7,584 nucleotides of DNA from Candidatus Methylomirabilota bacterium (GCA_028869615.1 JAGWRQ010000098.1:1-7584), one strand, 5' to 3'; positions 1-6,605 are shown, counted from the first letter of the stretch. The notes: generated from the letters alone by a model not told the origin. Made by a program: numbers and translations.

Positions 1-790
1 TGGCGAGGACGATGGCGGTCGTCCCGACCTTCAGGTAGGTCGCGACCTCCGACATGTTGGAGTCGCCGACAATGACGTGCAGGCGACGGTACTTCTCCTC
101 GTCGGCGTGAGGCTCATCGCGGGTGTTGATGATCGGCCGCTTGGCCATGGTGTCGAGGCCGATAAAGGTTTCGAAGAAGTCGGCCCGTTGAGAGATCTGA
201 AAATCACAGGGCTCGCCGCCATTTTCGACCCCGACCTTGCCCGCGCCCGCAAAGATCAGACGGGTCACCAGAAACGGCGCGAGCCCTTGGACAATCCGGT
301 CAAATGGAACCCGCCGTTCCATCAAGTAGTTTTCATGGTGTCCGTAACTGTTCCCCTTCCCATCGCTGTTATTCTTGTAGATGAAGAGTCGCTGCGGCTC
401 CGGCAAGGTCAGGTTGGCTGAGGCCAGGCACAGTTCAAAGATCCGCTCGCCGGCTTTCTCGTAACAAACGACGTCCCTGGCGTTGGTGCACTCCGGCGTC
501 GAGTATTCGGGGTGGGCCCCGTCGACGTAAAGGCGGCCGCCGTTTCGAAGCAGCTTGTTGATGGTACGATTATCCTGCTGGCTTGGCCGTTCGCGCTCCC
601 CGCTCACCTCGAATCCTCGGGCATCGAGGAGCGGGTTCTCGCCTGTATAATCCCAGATCGCCTTCACCTCGGCGATGGGGCGATGACTGTTAATCAGCAG
701 ACTGGAACCGGATACGGGATCGAAACCGGAGGGACCTTTGGAGCTGATCCCTAACTCGGTCTCGGTCCCCATGATCTTTTCGATCGCCAT
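1..790 (-). CDS. dop: Pup deamidase/depupylase Dop (3' part missing)
   Basis: Dop belongs to the carboxylate-amine ligase-like Dop/PafA family. In the cytoplasm it deamidates the C-terminal Gln of Pup to Glu and removes Pup from tagged proteins. About 263 N-terminal residues are visible of a family length near 500; the rest lies beyond the left edge. Seen in the translation: the metal/ATP-binding start MGTETELGI (residues 7-15); the Dop-type segment WDYTGENPLLDARGFE (46-61); LYVDGAHPEYSTPEC (87-101), where Asp90 aligns with the catalytic aspartate; YKNNSDGKGNSYGHHENYLM (138-157); and INTRDEPHAD (221-230). The WDY..E.PL.DARG segment and the DGKG variant favour Dop over the paralogous ligase PafA. 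The start ATG (790-788) has GAGGA only 3 bases upstream (798-794); Met7 is a less likely alternative start. The gene lies 88 bases downstream of mpa on the same strand and is probably in its operon. The family call is firm; whether it deamidates, depupylates or does both here is inferred. Confidence 0.93.
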   Translation of the reverse strand, partial: MAIEKIMGTETELGISSKGPSGFDPVSGSSLLINSHRPIAEVKAIWDYTGENPLLDARGFEVSGERERPSQQDNRTINKLLRNGGRLYVDGAHPEYSTPECTNARDVVCYEKAGERIFELCLASANLTLPEPQRLFIYKNNSDGKGNSYGHHENYLMERRVPFDRIVQGLAPFLVTRLIFAGAGKVGVENGGEPCDFQISQRADFFETFIGLDTMAKRPIINTRDEPHADEEKYRRLHVIVGDSNMSEVATYLKVGTTAIVLA

Positions 791-813
791 ATGTCCTCGC
801 GGTAAAGCAGCAG

Positions 814-869
814 TCAGCTATCAGCGGTCAGCTCGACGGTCTCGCTGAAGGCTGACGGCTGATCGCTGA
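814..869 (-). repeat. Imperfect inverted repeat between mpa and dop (mRNA hairpin)
   Basis: The arms are TCAGCTATCAGCGGTCAGC (814-832) and GCTGACGGCTGATCGCTGA (851-869). They are complementary at 17 of 19 positions and enclose an 18-base spacer. The arms are themselves built from iterated TCAGC/GCTGA words, so other pairings are possible. The hairpin fills most of the 88-base gap between the mpa stop and the dop start. No U-run follows it on the minus strand, so it does not look like a simple intrinsic terminator. It could be a dispersed REP-like palindrome or an RNA element that sets the relative expression or stability of the mpa and dop parts of the transcript; both roles are inference. 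Confidence 0.75.
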
Positions 870-878
870 AAGCACGCA

Positions 879-2708
879 TTACAGATAGTGACCAGTCGAG
901 ATGGTTTCGACCTTGCGGGACTTCTTCTCTTTCTCTTCACGGTCGAAGACTGTCCGCACATTCACGATGCGCTCGCTTCGCCGCCCGGCAATCTTGGCCC
1001 AGTCGTCCGGATTCGTGGTATTCGGCAGATCTTCATTCTCCCTGAACTCAGTCCGGACCGCATCGAGCAGGTCTTCGACCGTCAGGCCCTTGACACCCGT
1101 TGCGATCATCCTTTTGACCGCCCGCTTCTTGGCCCTTGTGCAGATCGATTCAATCATCGCTCCTGAAGCGAAGTCCTTGAAGTAGAGTGTTTCCTGCTGG
1201 CCTGAGGCGTAGGTGACCTCCAGAAAGCGGTGCTCCGGGATTGCGGCGTACAGGAGTTGAATCGCCGCTTCAATCATGGCTGCCGCCGCCTTTTCAGGCG
1301 TCCCATGAGCTTTGATCTCCGCCGCTGCGAACGGCAGCTCAGGTGTCAGGTACTTCGAGAAGACCTCATGCGCCGCACTCTGGTCGGGCCGGTCGATCTT
1401 AATCTTGACGTCGAAGCGTCCTGGACGCAGCACCGCCGGATCGATGAGGTCCTGCCGGTTCGTGGCCCCGATAACAATGACATGCTTGAGCCCCTCTACG
1501 CCATCGAGTTCCGCCAGGAATTGCGGGACGATCGTGGACTCTATATCTGAGGAGATGCCCGAACCACGAGTCCGGAAGAGCGAGTCCATCTCATCAAAGA
1601 AGATGACCACCGGCGATCCCTCGGTGGCCTTCTCCTTGGCCCTGCCGAAGATCTCCCGGATCTGCCGTTCCGTCTCACCGACATATTTATTCAGCAGCTC
1701 AGGACCCTTGACGTTCAGGAAGTAGCCCTTTACCGCCTGTCCGGTCTTCTTAGCCAGTTGCTCTGCCAGCGAGTGCGCGACCGCCTTCGCGATCAGGGTC
1801 TTGCCGCAACCTGGCGGCCCATAGAGCAACACCCCCTTCGGAGGCTGGAGCTGGTGTTCACGGAAGTAGTCCACATACAGATGAGGCAGCTCAATGGCAT
1901 CCCTGATCATCTCGATCTGGGGACCGAGACCACCGATGGCCTCATAACCGATACTCGGAACCTCTTCAAGGAACAGCTCCTGGACATCGGTCTTGGGCAA
2001 CTTCTCCAGAATGTGCCCGGACCGCGGGTCAAGGAGTAGATGGTCACCTGCCTTGAGGGAAAGTTGTCGCAGCGGATCGGCCAATTCTACCACCCGCACT
2101 TCATCGGCGCGCAGGGTGACAACAGCCCGGCCTTCATCGAGCAGGTCTTTCAGGGTCACCACCTCGCCCTGCTCATCGAAGCCTGCCGCCTCAATCACAT
2201 TAAACGCCTCATTCAGGATCAGTTCCTGGCCCTTACGCAGCGCCTCGGGACGCACCGACGGGTGGAGGTTGACCTTCATCTTTCGGCCACCCGTGTAGAT
2301 GTTTGCCGTCTTGTCGGCGTTCATCGACGCGAAGATCCCATATGGGCTCGGCGGGGCAGAGAGCTTCTCTACCTCCTCGCGAAGGCTCTCTATCTGCTCT
2401 TTCGCTTGCTGCAAGGCCTCAATCATCCGCTGATTCTGATTGTGCGCCTGACCCAACTGCTCGCGGGACTGGTCGAGCTTGGACCGGAGAAACTCGAACT
2501 CTTTCGGAGCCTGGTCCAGTCGTCGCTGGAGGTGATAGATCTCCTCTTCGAGCGTCTTCACTTGCGCCTGGAGAGACTCGATCTCCTCCTCATACCGAGA
2601 AAGCTTACGGTGATACGTGGTCTCGCTCCCCGGAAGCTGTTCGGAGAGCTTCCGCATGGTCTTTCTGAGAGAACTTAACCTTGCCGAGCCCTTTTCGGGG
2701 TCGTTCAT
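879..2708 (-). CDS. mpa: Proteasome-associated AAA+ ATPase Mpa/ARC
   Basis: This is the ATPase ring (Mpa in mycobacteria, ARC elsewhere) that binds Pup through an N-terminal coiled coil, unfolds the tagged protein and threads it into the 20S proteasome. From the chosen start it is 609 residues, typical of the family. Visible in order: coiled coil (about 35-117); tandem OB region (about 118-245); AAA+ core with Walker A GPPGCGKT (297-304), pore-loop KYVG (341-344), Walker B IFFDE (369-373), sensor ATNRQD and RPGRFD arginine-finger region (428-433). A strand-rich insert near HRFLEVTYASGQQETLYF (494-511) matches the beta-grasp insertion known in Mpa. The protein ends GHYL, close to the GQYL tail of mycobacterial Mpa that docks on the proteasome. 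The ATG at 2708 is preferred because AAGGAGG (2725-2719) lies 10 bases upstream; an in-frame ATG at 2747 would add 13 residues but lacks such a site. It is probably co-transcribed with dop. Confidence 0.96.
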   Translation of the reverse strand: MNDPEKGSARLSSLRKTMRKLSEQLPGSETTYHRKLSRYEEEIESLQAQVKTLEEEIYHLQRRLDQAPKEFEFLRSKLDQSREQLGQAHNQNQRMIEALQQAKEQIESLREEVEKLSAPPSPYGIFASMNADKTANIYTGGRKMKVNLHPSVRPEALRKGQELILNEAFNVIEAAGFDEQGEVVTLKDLLDEGRAVVTLRADEVRVVELADPLRQLSLKAGDHLLLDPRSGHILEKLPKTDVQELFLEEVPSIGYEAIGGLGPQIEMIRDAIELPHLYVDYFREHQLQPPKGVLLYGPPGCGKTLIAKAVAHSLAEQLAKKTGQAVKGYFLNVKGPELLNKYVGETERQIREIFGRAKEKATEGSPVVIFFDEMDSLFRTRGSGISSDIESTIVPQFLAELDGVEGLKHVIVIGATNRQDLIDPAVLRPGRFDVKIKIDRPDQSAAHEVFSKYLTPELPFAAAEIKAHGTPEKAAAAMIEAAIQLLYAAIPEHRFLEVTYASGQQETLYFKDFASGAMIESICTRAKKRAVKRMIATGVKGLTVEDLLDAVRTEFRENEDLPNTTNPDDWAKIAGRRSERIVNVRTVFDREEKEKKSRKVETISTGHYL

Positions 2709-2718
2709 TGTCGCCTGG

Positions 2719-2725
2719 CCTCCTT
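2719..2725 (-). promoter_or_regulatory. Ribosome binding site deciding the mpa start
   Basis: AAGGAGG reads on the minus strand 10 bases before the ATG at 2708. It would lie inside the coding sequence if the ORF began at the upstream ATG (2747), which has no comparable purine-rich site. It therefore supports the shorter 609-residue product. Confidence 0.7.
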
Positions 2726-2790
2726 GCGCCCTTGGCCTTCCATGCATGTCATGTTACGTAATCCAAGGGCAACGCGCCACACTATCTAAC

Positions 2791-2821
2791 TTTATATTAC
2801 TGACGATTCCAAGACTGTCAA
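2791..2821 (-). promoter_or_regulatory. Probable sigma70-type promoter of mpa-dop
   Basis: On the minus strand a perfect -35 box TTGACA (2821-2816) is followed either by TAATAT (2799-2794) after 16 bases or by TATAAA (2796-2791) after 19 bases. Transcription would begin near 2785, giving a leader of roughly 75-80 bases before the ATG at 2708. The -35 box lies inside the palindrome AAGACT-TGAC-AGTCTT (2826-2811), a possible operator. The promoter is assigned by motif only. Confidence 0.55.
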
Positions 2822-3031
2822 GTCTTTTTCCTCAAGAGCACACCGGAGAAATCCGCTCCTCTAGCCCATTTTCGACCTCGAGACAGATTTTGCATCGCTC
2901 ACCATCCGGCAGTCCTGCGGCTGCATCGCTTTGGAGTGGCGGACTGTAGCGGAGATCAATGACCATATGTTATCGTAAGGATGGATCGGGGACAGAGTCG
3001 ATGGGACACACGTAACAGCGGGAAGTGATAA

Positions 3032-3145
3032 GTGCCACAACGACGGATACGCAAATACGCGCGAAGGGCCACCCGCCTACTCCTGATTGTGGCTGCTGTC
3101 GCTATTGCTTTGATCATCCTGATGATGTTCGCTATAGGGCGCTGA
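3032..3145 (+). CDS. Candidate 37-residue single-pass membrane peptide
   Basis: A GTG-started frame encodes 37 residues: a basic N-terminus with seven Arg/Lys in the first fifteen residues (MPQRRIRKYARRATR), then about 20 uninterrupted hydrophobic residues (LLLIVAAVAIALIILMMFAI), then Gly-Arg and TGA. This is the charge pattern of a small single-pass inner-membrane protein with its N-terminus inside. An in-frame TAA directly precedes the GTG, so the start cannot lie upstream. GGGAAG six bases before it is a weak ribosome binding site. I recognise no family and see no clear promoter. Chance or decay from a longer gene cannot be excluded. It stands alone between two divergent operons, so context gives no function. 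Confidence 0.4.
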   Translation: MPQRRIRKYARRATRLLLIVAAVAIALIILMMFAIGR

Positions 3146-3227
3146 GCCACACATGAAACAGCGGTCCTGCATCTCTGCATGTCCCAAGAATAGAGAGAGA
3201 TTGATCGCATAACCCATTCATTTGTCT

Positions 3228-3304
3228 GTCATTGCGAGCACCCGAAGGGCGCGCGGCAATCTCACTGCAGCACGGCGAGTTTGCTTCGCTACGCTCGCAA
3301 TGAC
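3228..3304. repeat. Palindromic dispersed repeat with 12-base inverted ends
   Basis: GTCATTGCGAGC (3228-3239) and GCTCGCAATGAC (3293-3304) are perfect inverted copies bounding a 77-base element. The interior holds GCGGCAATCTC and TTGCTTCGCTACGCTCGC words and a small CCC-GAA-GGG hairpin (3241-3249). Short elements with this GTCATTGCGAG...GCAATCTC signature are scattered between genes in many unrelated bacterial genomes, so this is most likely one copy of such a family. It sits about 40 bases upstream of the -35 box of the dehydrogenase operon. It has no coding capacity and no obvious target-site duplication. Confidence 0.75.
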
Positions 3305-3340
3305 GCATCCTGATGTTTATTCTCAGGCATGATGAAATGA

Positions 3341-3370
3341 TTTACAAACTCGGTTTGGACAGATTATACT
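3341..3370 (+). promoter_or_regulatory. Probable sigma70-type promoter of the dehydrogenase operon
   Basis: TTTACA (3341-3346) and TATACT (3365-3370) each differ from the consensus boxes by one base and are 18 bases apart. Transcription would start near 3377, giving a leader of about 46 bases. A GAGGTG ribosome binding site (3412-3417) lies 5 bases before the ATG at 3423. No operator was recognised. Confidence 0.6.
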
Positions 3371-3422
3371 ACGGCCCGTCAAGGCGAAGCCGCTTGTCCT
3401 AACAGAGGAGAGAGGTGGCGTA

Positions 3423-4394
3423 ATGGGGGTCCAGCAGCCCATACCAGCCGAGTTGCTCAACATCTACTACTACCTCAAGCTCACTCGTGGGCTGGAGCAG
3501 CGGGTGATTACTCTTTACCGGCAGGGCAAGATCGTCGGCGGCGTCTACCTCAGCACAGGCGAAGAGGCCATCGCGGTGGGGAGCGCCTCCGCACTGGAGC
3601 CCGATGACGTCATCGCCCCCACTCACCGGGACCTCGGTGCCAATCTCATGAAGGGGATCACGTCGAAGGAGTATATGGCCCAATACCTGACCAAGCAAAC
3701 CGGACTGACCCACGGACGGGACGGTAATGTCCATTTCGGCGATATCACGCGTGGCATCATCGGATTCATCAGCCCGATGGCCGATCTGCTTCCGGTGGCG
3801 GCAGGCGTCGCCCTCGCTTTTAAGCTTCGGCGCGAGCGGCGAGTGGTCGCGGCCTTCTTCGGCGACGGCGCGTCCAGCCGCGGTGATTTCCACGAGGCGC
3901 TGAACCTCGCGGCGGTGCTGAAACTGCCCGTCGTCTTCATCTGCCACAACAATCAATACGCCTACTCCACACCGCTCTCCCGTCAGATGACTATCGAGCA
4001 TGTTGCCGATCGCGCCAAGGCCTATGGAATGCCTGGCATCACCGTGGATGGCAACGATGTGCTGGCCGTCCGCGACGCCGTTGCTGAAGCGGCCGCTCGC
4101 GCGAGAACGGGCGAAGGCCCGTCCCTCGTGGAAGGCAAAACAATGCGGATGCGGGGTCATGCCGAGCATGACGACGCCTCGTATGTCCCGCCCGCCCTGC
4201 TCGAAGAGTGGCGGGCGCGAGACCCCATCGATCGATTCGCAGCGTATCTACGGAACCGGAAGGTCCTTGACGACGCATCCGCCAAGGCGATCGACGACCG
4301 CATCGCGAAGGAGATCGAGGAGGCGGTTCTGTTCGCGGAATCAAGCCCGCTGCCAGATGCAAAGGAGCTCCTCGAGGGAGTCTACGCCGCTTAG
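3423..4394 (+). CDS. 2-oxoacid dehydrogenase E1 component, alpha subunit
   Basis: With the beta subunit this forms the alpha2beta2 E1 that decarboxylates a 2-oxoacid on thiamine diphosphate and reductively acylates the E2 lipoyl group, in the cytoplasm. The 323-residue product has typical length. Seen: PTHRD (66-70, with the conserved His68); the thiamine diphosphate/Mg motif starting GDGASSRGDFHEAL (147-160) and ending HNN (175-177), the GDG-(about 26)-NN spacing of the superfamily; and the active-site loop RMRGHAEHDD (242-251), matching the conserved R.G.H...DD segment of this subunit. The start is supported by GAGGTG 5 bases upstream. It is the first gene of a four-gene plus-strand operon. 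The substrate is uncertain: pyruvate and branched-chain 2-oxoacids are both plausible, and acetoin dehydrogenase is less so. I give no symbol for that reason. Confidence 0.93.
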   Translation: MGVQQPIPAELLNIYYYLKLTRGLEQRVITLYRQGKIVGGVYLSTGEEAIAVGSASALEPDDVIAPTHRDLGANLMKGITSKEYMAQYLTKQTGLTHGRDGNVHFGDITRGIIGFISPMADLLPVAAGVALAFKLRRERRVVAAFFGDGASSRGDFHEALNLAAVLKLPVVFICHNNQYAYSTPLSRQMTIEHVADRAKAYGMPGITVDGNDVLAVRDAVAEAAARARTGEGPSLVEGKTMRMRGHAEHDDASYVPPALLEEWRARDPIDRFAAYLRNRKVLDDASAKAIDDRIAKEIEEAVLFAESSPLPDAKELLEGVYAA

Positions 4395-4411
4395 CTGCCG
4401 GTTAGCAGCTA
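4392..4411 (+). repeat. Short inverted repeat at the E1 alpha stop codon
   Basis: TAGCTGC (4392-4398) and GCAGCTA (4405-4411) form a perfect 7-base stem with a 6-base loop. It begins with the TAG stop codon itself and ends before the GAGGAGA ribosome binding site of the next gene. There is no T-run, so it is not an intrinsic terminator. It might protect or process the intercistronic RNA, which is inference. Confidence 0.45.
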
Positions 4412-4433
4412 TTCGCTGTATGTTGAGGAGAAG

Positions 4434-5405
4434 ATGGAGATCACCTATCTCGAAGCGATCCGCCAAGCCCTGTGGGAAGAAATGGACCGGGACGAGCGCG
4501 TCTTCATGCTCGGAGAGGACATCGGCGTCTACGGCGGCGCCTTCAAGGTGACAAAGGAATTCCTGGACAAGTTCGGGCCGGATCGTGTCATCGACACGCC
4601 GCTGTCCGAGTCGGCGTTCGTCGGGGCCGCGATCGGCGCGGCCCTCATGGGGATGCGGCCGGTGGTTGAGATGCAGTTCGCCGATTTTATCGCCTGCGCC
4701 TTTGACCAGATCGTCAACATGGCCGCCAAGCATCACTACCGCATCGGCGAACCGATCCCCCTGGTGATTCGAGCCCCATACGGTGGCGGCATCCACGCGG
4801 GGCCGTTCCATTCCCAATGTCCGGAAGCGTGGTTCTTTCATGTAGCCGGCCTGAAGCTTGTGGCTCCTTCCTCCCCTGCCGATGCTAAAGGACTCCTGAA
4901 GGCTGCTATCCGCGATCCCAACCCGGTCATCTACTTTGAGCATAAGTACCTTTACCGGCACATCAAAGGGGAGGTGCCGGAGGGAGACGCGATCGTGCCG
5001 ATCGGCCAGGCAGAGGTGAAAAGACCAGGCGGCGCCATCAGCGTGATCACCTACGGCGCCATGCTCCAGCACTCACTCGCAGCGGCAGAGCGACTGATGC
5101 CTGAAGGGATCGACCTGGAGGTGGTTGACCTTCGGACACTGCAGCCCCTGGATATGGCCACAATCGCCGCCTCGGTCAAGAAGACCGGACGGGCGATGGT
5201 GGTGCATGAGGCGCCAAAGACCGGTGGCATTGGAGGCGAGATTGCGGCTCGCATAGCCGAGGAGTGCTTCCAGTATCTGGATGCCCCGATCCTCCGCGTG
5301 GCAGCCCCCCATACCCCCGTCCCCTTCAGTCCCGTGCTGGAGGAGGCGTATCTGCCCAATCCCGACACAATCGCCGGCAAGGCGCGAGAACTGGCCGGTT
5401 TCTGA
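4434..5405 (+). CDS. 2-oxoacid dehydrogenase E1 component, beta subunit
   Basis: This is the partner of the upstream alpha subunit; the beta subunit binds the aminopyrimidine end of thiamine diphosphate and helps dock E1 on E2. It has 323 residues, the usual length. Seen: LGEDIGVYGG (26-35); DTPLSESAFVGAAIG (54-68), in which Glu59 is the cofactor-activating glutamate; the segment GGGIHAGPFHSQ (117-128) with the conserved His126; and FEHKYLYRHIKGEVP (168-182), which resembles branched-chain E1 beta subunits. The C-terminal transketolase-like domain follows, with DLRTLQPLD (232-240) and HEAPKTGGIGGEI (258-270). GAGGAGA lies just upstream of the ATG, 39 bases after the alpha stop. The acetoin-type AcoB insert after GEDV is absent, which argues against an acetoin enzyme. 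Pyruvate versus branched-chain substrate remains open. Confidence 0.93.
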   Translation: MEITYLEAIRQALWEEMDRDERVFMLGEDIGVYGGAFKVTKEFLDKFGPDRVIDTPLSESAFVGAAIGAALMGMRPVVEMQFADFIACAFDQIVNMAAKHHYRIGEPIPLVIRAPYGGGIHAGPFHSQCPEAWFFHVAGLKLVAPSSPADAKGLLKAAIRDPNPVIYFEHKYLYRHIKGEVPEGDAIVPIGQAEVKRPGGAISVITYGAMLQHSLAAAERLMPEGIDLEVVDLRTLQPLDMATIAASVKKTGRAMVVHEAPKTGGIGGEIAARIAEECFQYLDAPILRVAAPHTPVPFSPVLEEAYLPNPDTIAGKARELAGF

Positions 5406-5414
5406 GCGCTGACT

Positions 5415-6605
5415 ATGCTCACTGAAATCGTCATGCCCCAGATGGGCGAAAGCGTCGCCGAGGGGACGGTCGTCACCTGGCTCAAGAAGGTCGGAGAAGC
5501 CGTGGCCAAAGACGAGCCGCTGGTCGCCATCTCCACGGACAAGGTGGACGTCGAGATCCCCTCCCCCGCCGCCGGGATATTGGCTCAGATCGTCGTCCAG
5601 GAAGGCGGCACGGCGCCGGTCGAAGCCGTACTGGCCTACATCGACGAGGCTTCTCACGCCGGCGCGGTCCCGCCTGGTAGACCGGTGGTAGAGCAACCGG
5701 AGGGCATTCAGGCCGCCGCTCCAGCAACGCGCTGGTACTCGCCTGCCGTGCTCGAGCTGGCAAAGGAGCACGGCGTAGATCTTACCCAGGTGAAAGGAAC
5801 CGGCGCAGAGGGTCGCGTCACGAGAAAAGATCTACTGGACTTCATCGCCATGCGATCGCAGGCAACCGCTGCGACGCCCCGCGTCTCCCCTGCACCTCCC
5901 GCCCCCCCTGCCGAAGAGCAGATCCTCCCGATCAGCCCTATGCGGAAGGCCATCGCTGAGCATATGGTCCGGAGCAAGCAGACCGCCCCGCACGTGACGC
6001 AGATCCACGAGGCGGATATGACGGCCGTCGACAAATATCGGCAAGCGCACCACGAGACCTTCCTCAAGCGGACCGGGATTACACTCACCTTTCTCCCTTT
6101 CGTGGTGAAGGCCACCGTGGATGGCCTGCGGGCCTACCCGCTGATGAACGCCTCCTATACCCGCGAAGGGATCATCGTCAAGCAGGCAATCAATATCGGG
6201 ATCGCCGTATCCCTGGAGGAGGGTCTCATCGTCCCGGTGTTGCGAGACGCCGACAAAAAGAGCTTCCTGACTCTGGCGACGCAGATGACCGATCTTGCCG
6301 CACGGGCTCGCGACAAACGGCTTAGTCTGGAGGAGGTCTACCAAGGCACCTTCACCGTGAACAACTTCGGCGCATTCGGGACCCTGATCGGAACCCCGAT
6401 CATTGTACAGCCGCAGGCGGCTATCCTGGGCTTCGGAAAGGTGGTGAGGAGGCCGGTCGTGATCGACGATGCCGTCGCCATCCGTTCGATGGCCTATCTC
6501 TGCCTTTCCTACGATCACCGCCTCATCGACGGCGCCTATGCCGGCGCCTTCCTCAACCATGTGCAGGCCACGCTCGAACGCTTTGATTTCTCCATTGTCC
6601 GATAA
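5415..6605 (+). CDS. Dihydrolipoamide acyltransferase, E2 component
   Basis: E2 forms the core of the complex: its lipoyl arm takes the acyl group from E1 and the catalytic domain passes it to coenzyme A. The 396 residues contain, in order: one lipoyl domain (1-80) with the lipoylation site TDKVD (Lys43); a flexible linker; a peripheral-subunit-binding domain (about 107-143, YSPAVLELAKEHGVDL at the start); an Ala/Pro-rich linker (about 147-170); and a trimer-forming catalytic domain ending in SYDHRLIDGA (365-374), where His368 and Asp372 match the active-site DHR..DG motif. The ATG lies 9 bases after the E1 beta stop with no clear Shine-Dalgarno site, so translation is probably coupled to E1 beta. 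A single lipoyl domain is common in branched-chain and Gram-positive-like pyruvate E2. No E3 gene follows, so lipoamide dehydrogenase must come from elsewhere. Confidence 0.93.
   Translation: MLTEIVMPQMGESVAEGTVVTWLKKVGEAVAKDEPLVAISTDKVDVEIPSPAAGILAQIVVQEGGTAPVEAVLAYIDEASHAGAVPPGRPVVEQPEGIQAAAPATRWYSPAVLELAKEHGVDLTQVKGTGAEGRVTRKDLLDFIAMRSQATAATPRVSPAPPAPPAEEQILPISPMRKAIAEHMVRSKQTAPHVTQIHEADMTAVDKYRQAHHETFLKRTGITLTFLPFVVKATVDGLRAYPLMNASYTREGIIVKQAINIGIAVSLEEGLIVPVLRDADKKSFLTLATQMTDLAARARDKRLSLEEVYQGTFTVNNFGAFGTLIGTPIIVQPQAAILGFGKVVRRPVVIDDAVAIRSMAYLCLSYDHRLIDGAYAGAFLNHVQATLERFDFSIVR

Larger units (their letters stand above)
2709..3422. other. Divergent intergenic region between mpa and the dehydrogenase operon
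   Basis: About 0.7 kb lies between the divergent start codons. It contains the mpa ribosome binding site and promoter (2719-2821), a candidate small membrane ORF (3032-3145), a palindromic dispersed element (3228-3304), and the promoter and leader of the dehydrogenase operon (3341-3422). In 2827-3031 I see no convincing gene, RNA or regulatory motif. An open frame on the minus strand at 2956-3210 lacks any recognisable family or protein-like composition and is not called. Confidence 0.7.

Noticed and set aside
77..754. Two plus-strand frames in the first 750 bases
   Set aside because: Both overlap the dop coding sequence on the other strand, where conserved motifs are continuous.
1..790. Identification of the left gene as the Pup ligase PafA
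   Set aside because: PafA and Dop are paralogues with shared motifs, but the WDY..E.PL.DARG segment and the DGKG after YKNN match Dop.
2040..2678. A 212-codon open frame on the plus strand
   Set aside because: It lies wholly antisense to the well-supported mpa coding sequence; its Leu/Arg-rich product is what the complement of a coiled-coil region gives.
2811..2828. A plus-strand intrinsic terminator (stem AAGACT/AGTCTT followed by T's)
   Set aside because: The stem is only six A/T-rich pairs and no plus-strand gene precedes it; a palindrome over the mpa -35 box explains it better.
2956..3210. An 84-codon minus-strand frame in the intergenic region
   Set aside because: It has no recognisable motif, no clear ribosome binding site, and overlaps the more protein-like small ORF on the plus strand.
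2709..3422. tRNA, riboswitch or CRISPR array in the long non-coding region
   Set aside because: No cloverleaf-like arms, conserved riboswitch core or regularly spaced repeats could be found by reading both strands.
3399..4169. A 256-codon open frame on the minus strand
   Set aside because: It is antisense to E1 alpha, whose motifs are unambiguous, and shows no family features of its own.
5832..6560. A 242-codon open frame on the minus strand
   Set aside because: It is antisense to the E2 catalytic domain, and its composition (Gly/His/Asp-rich) fits a shadow frame.
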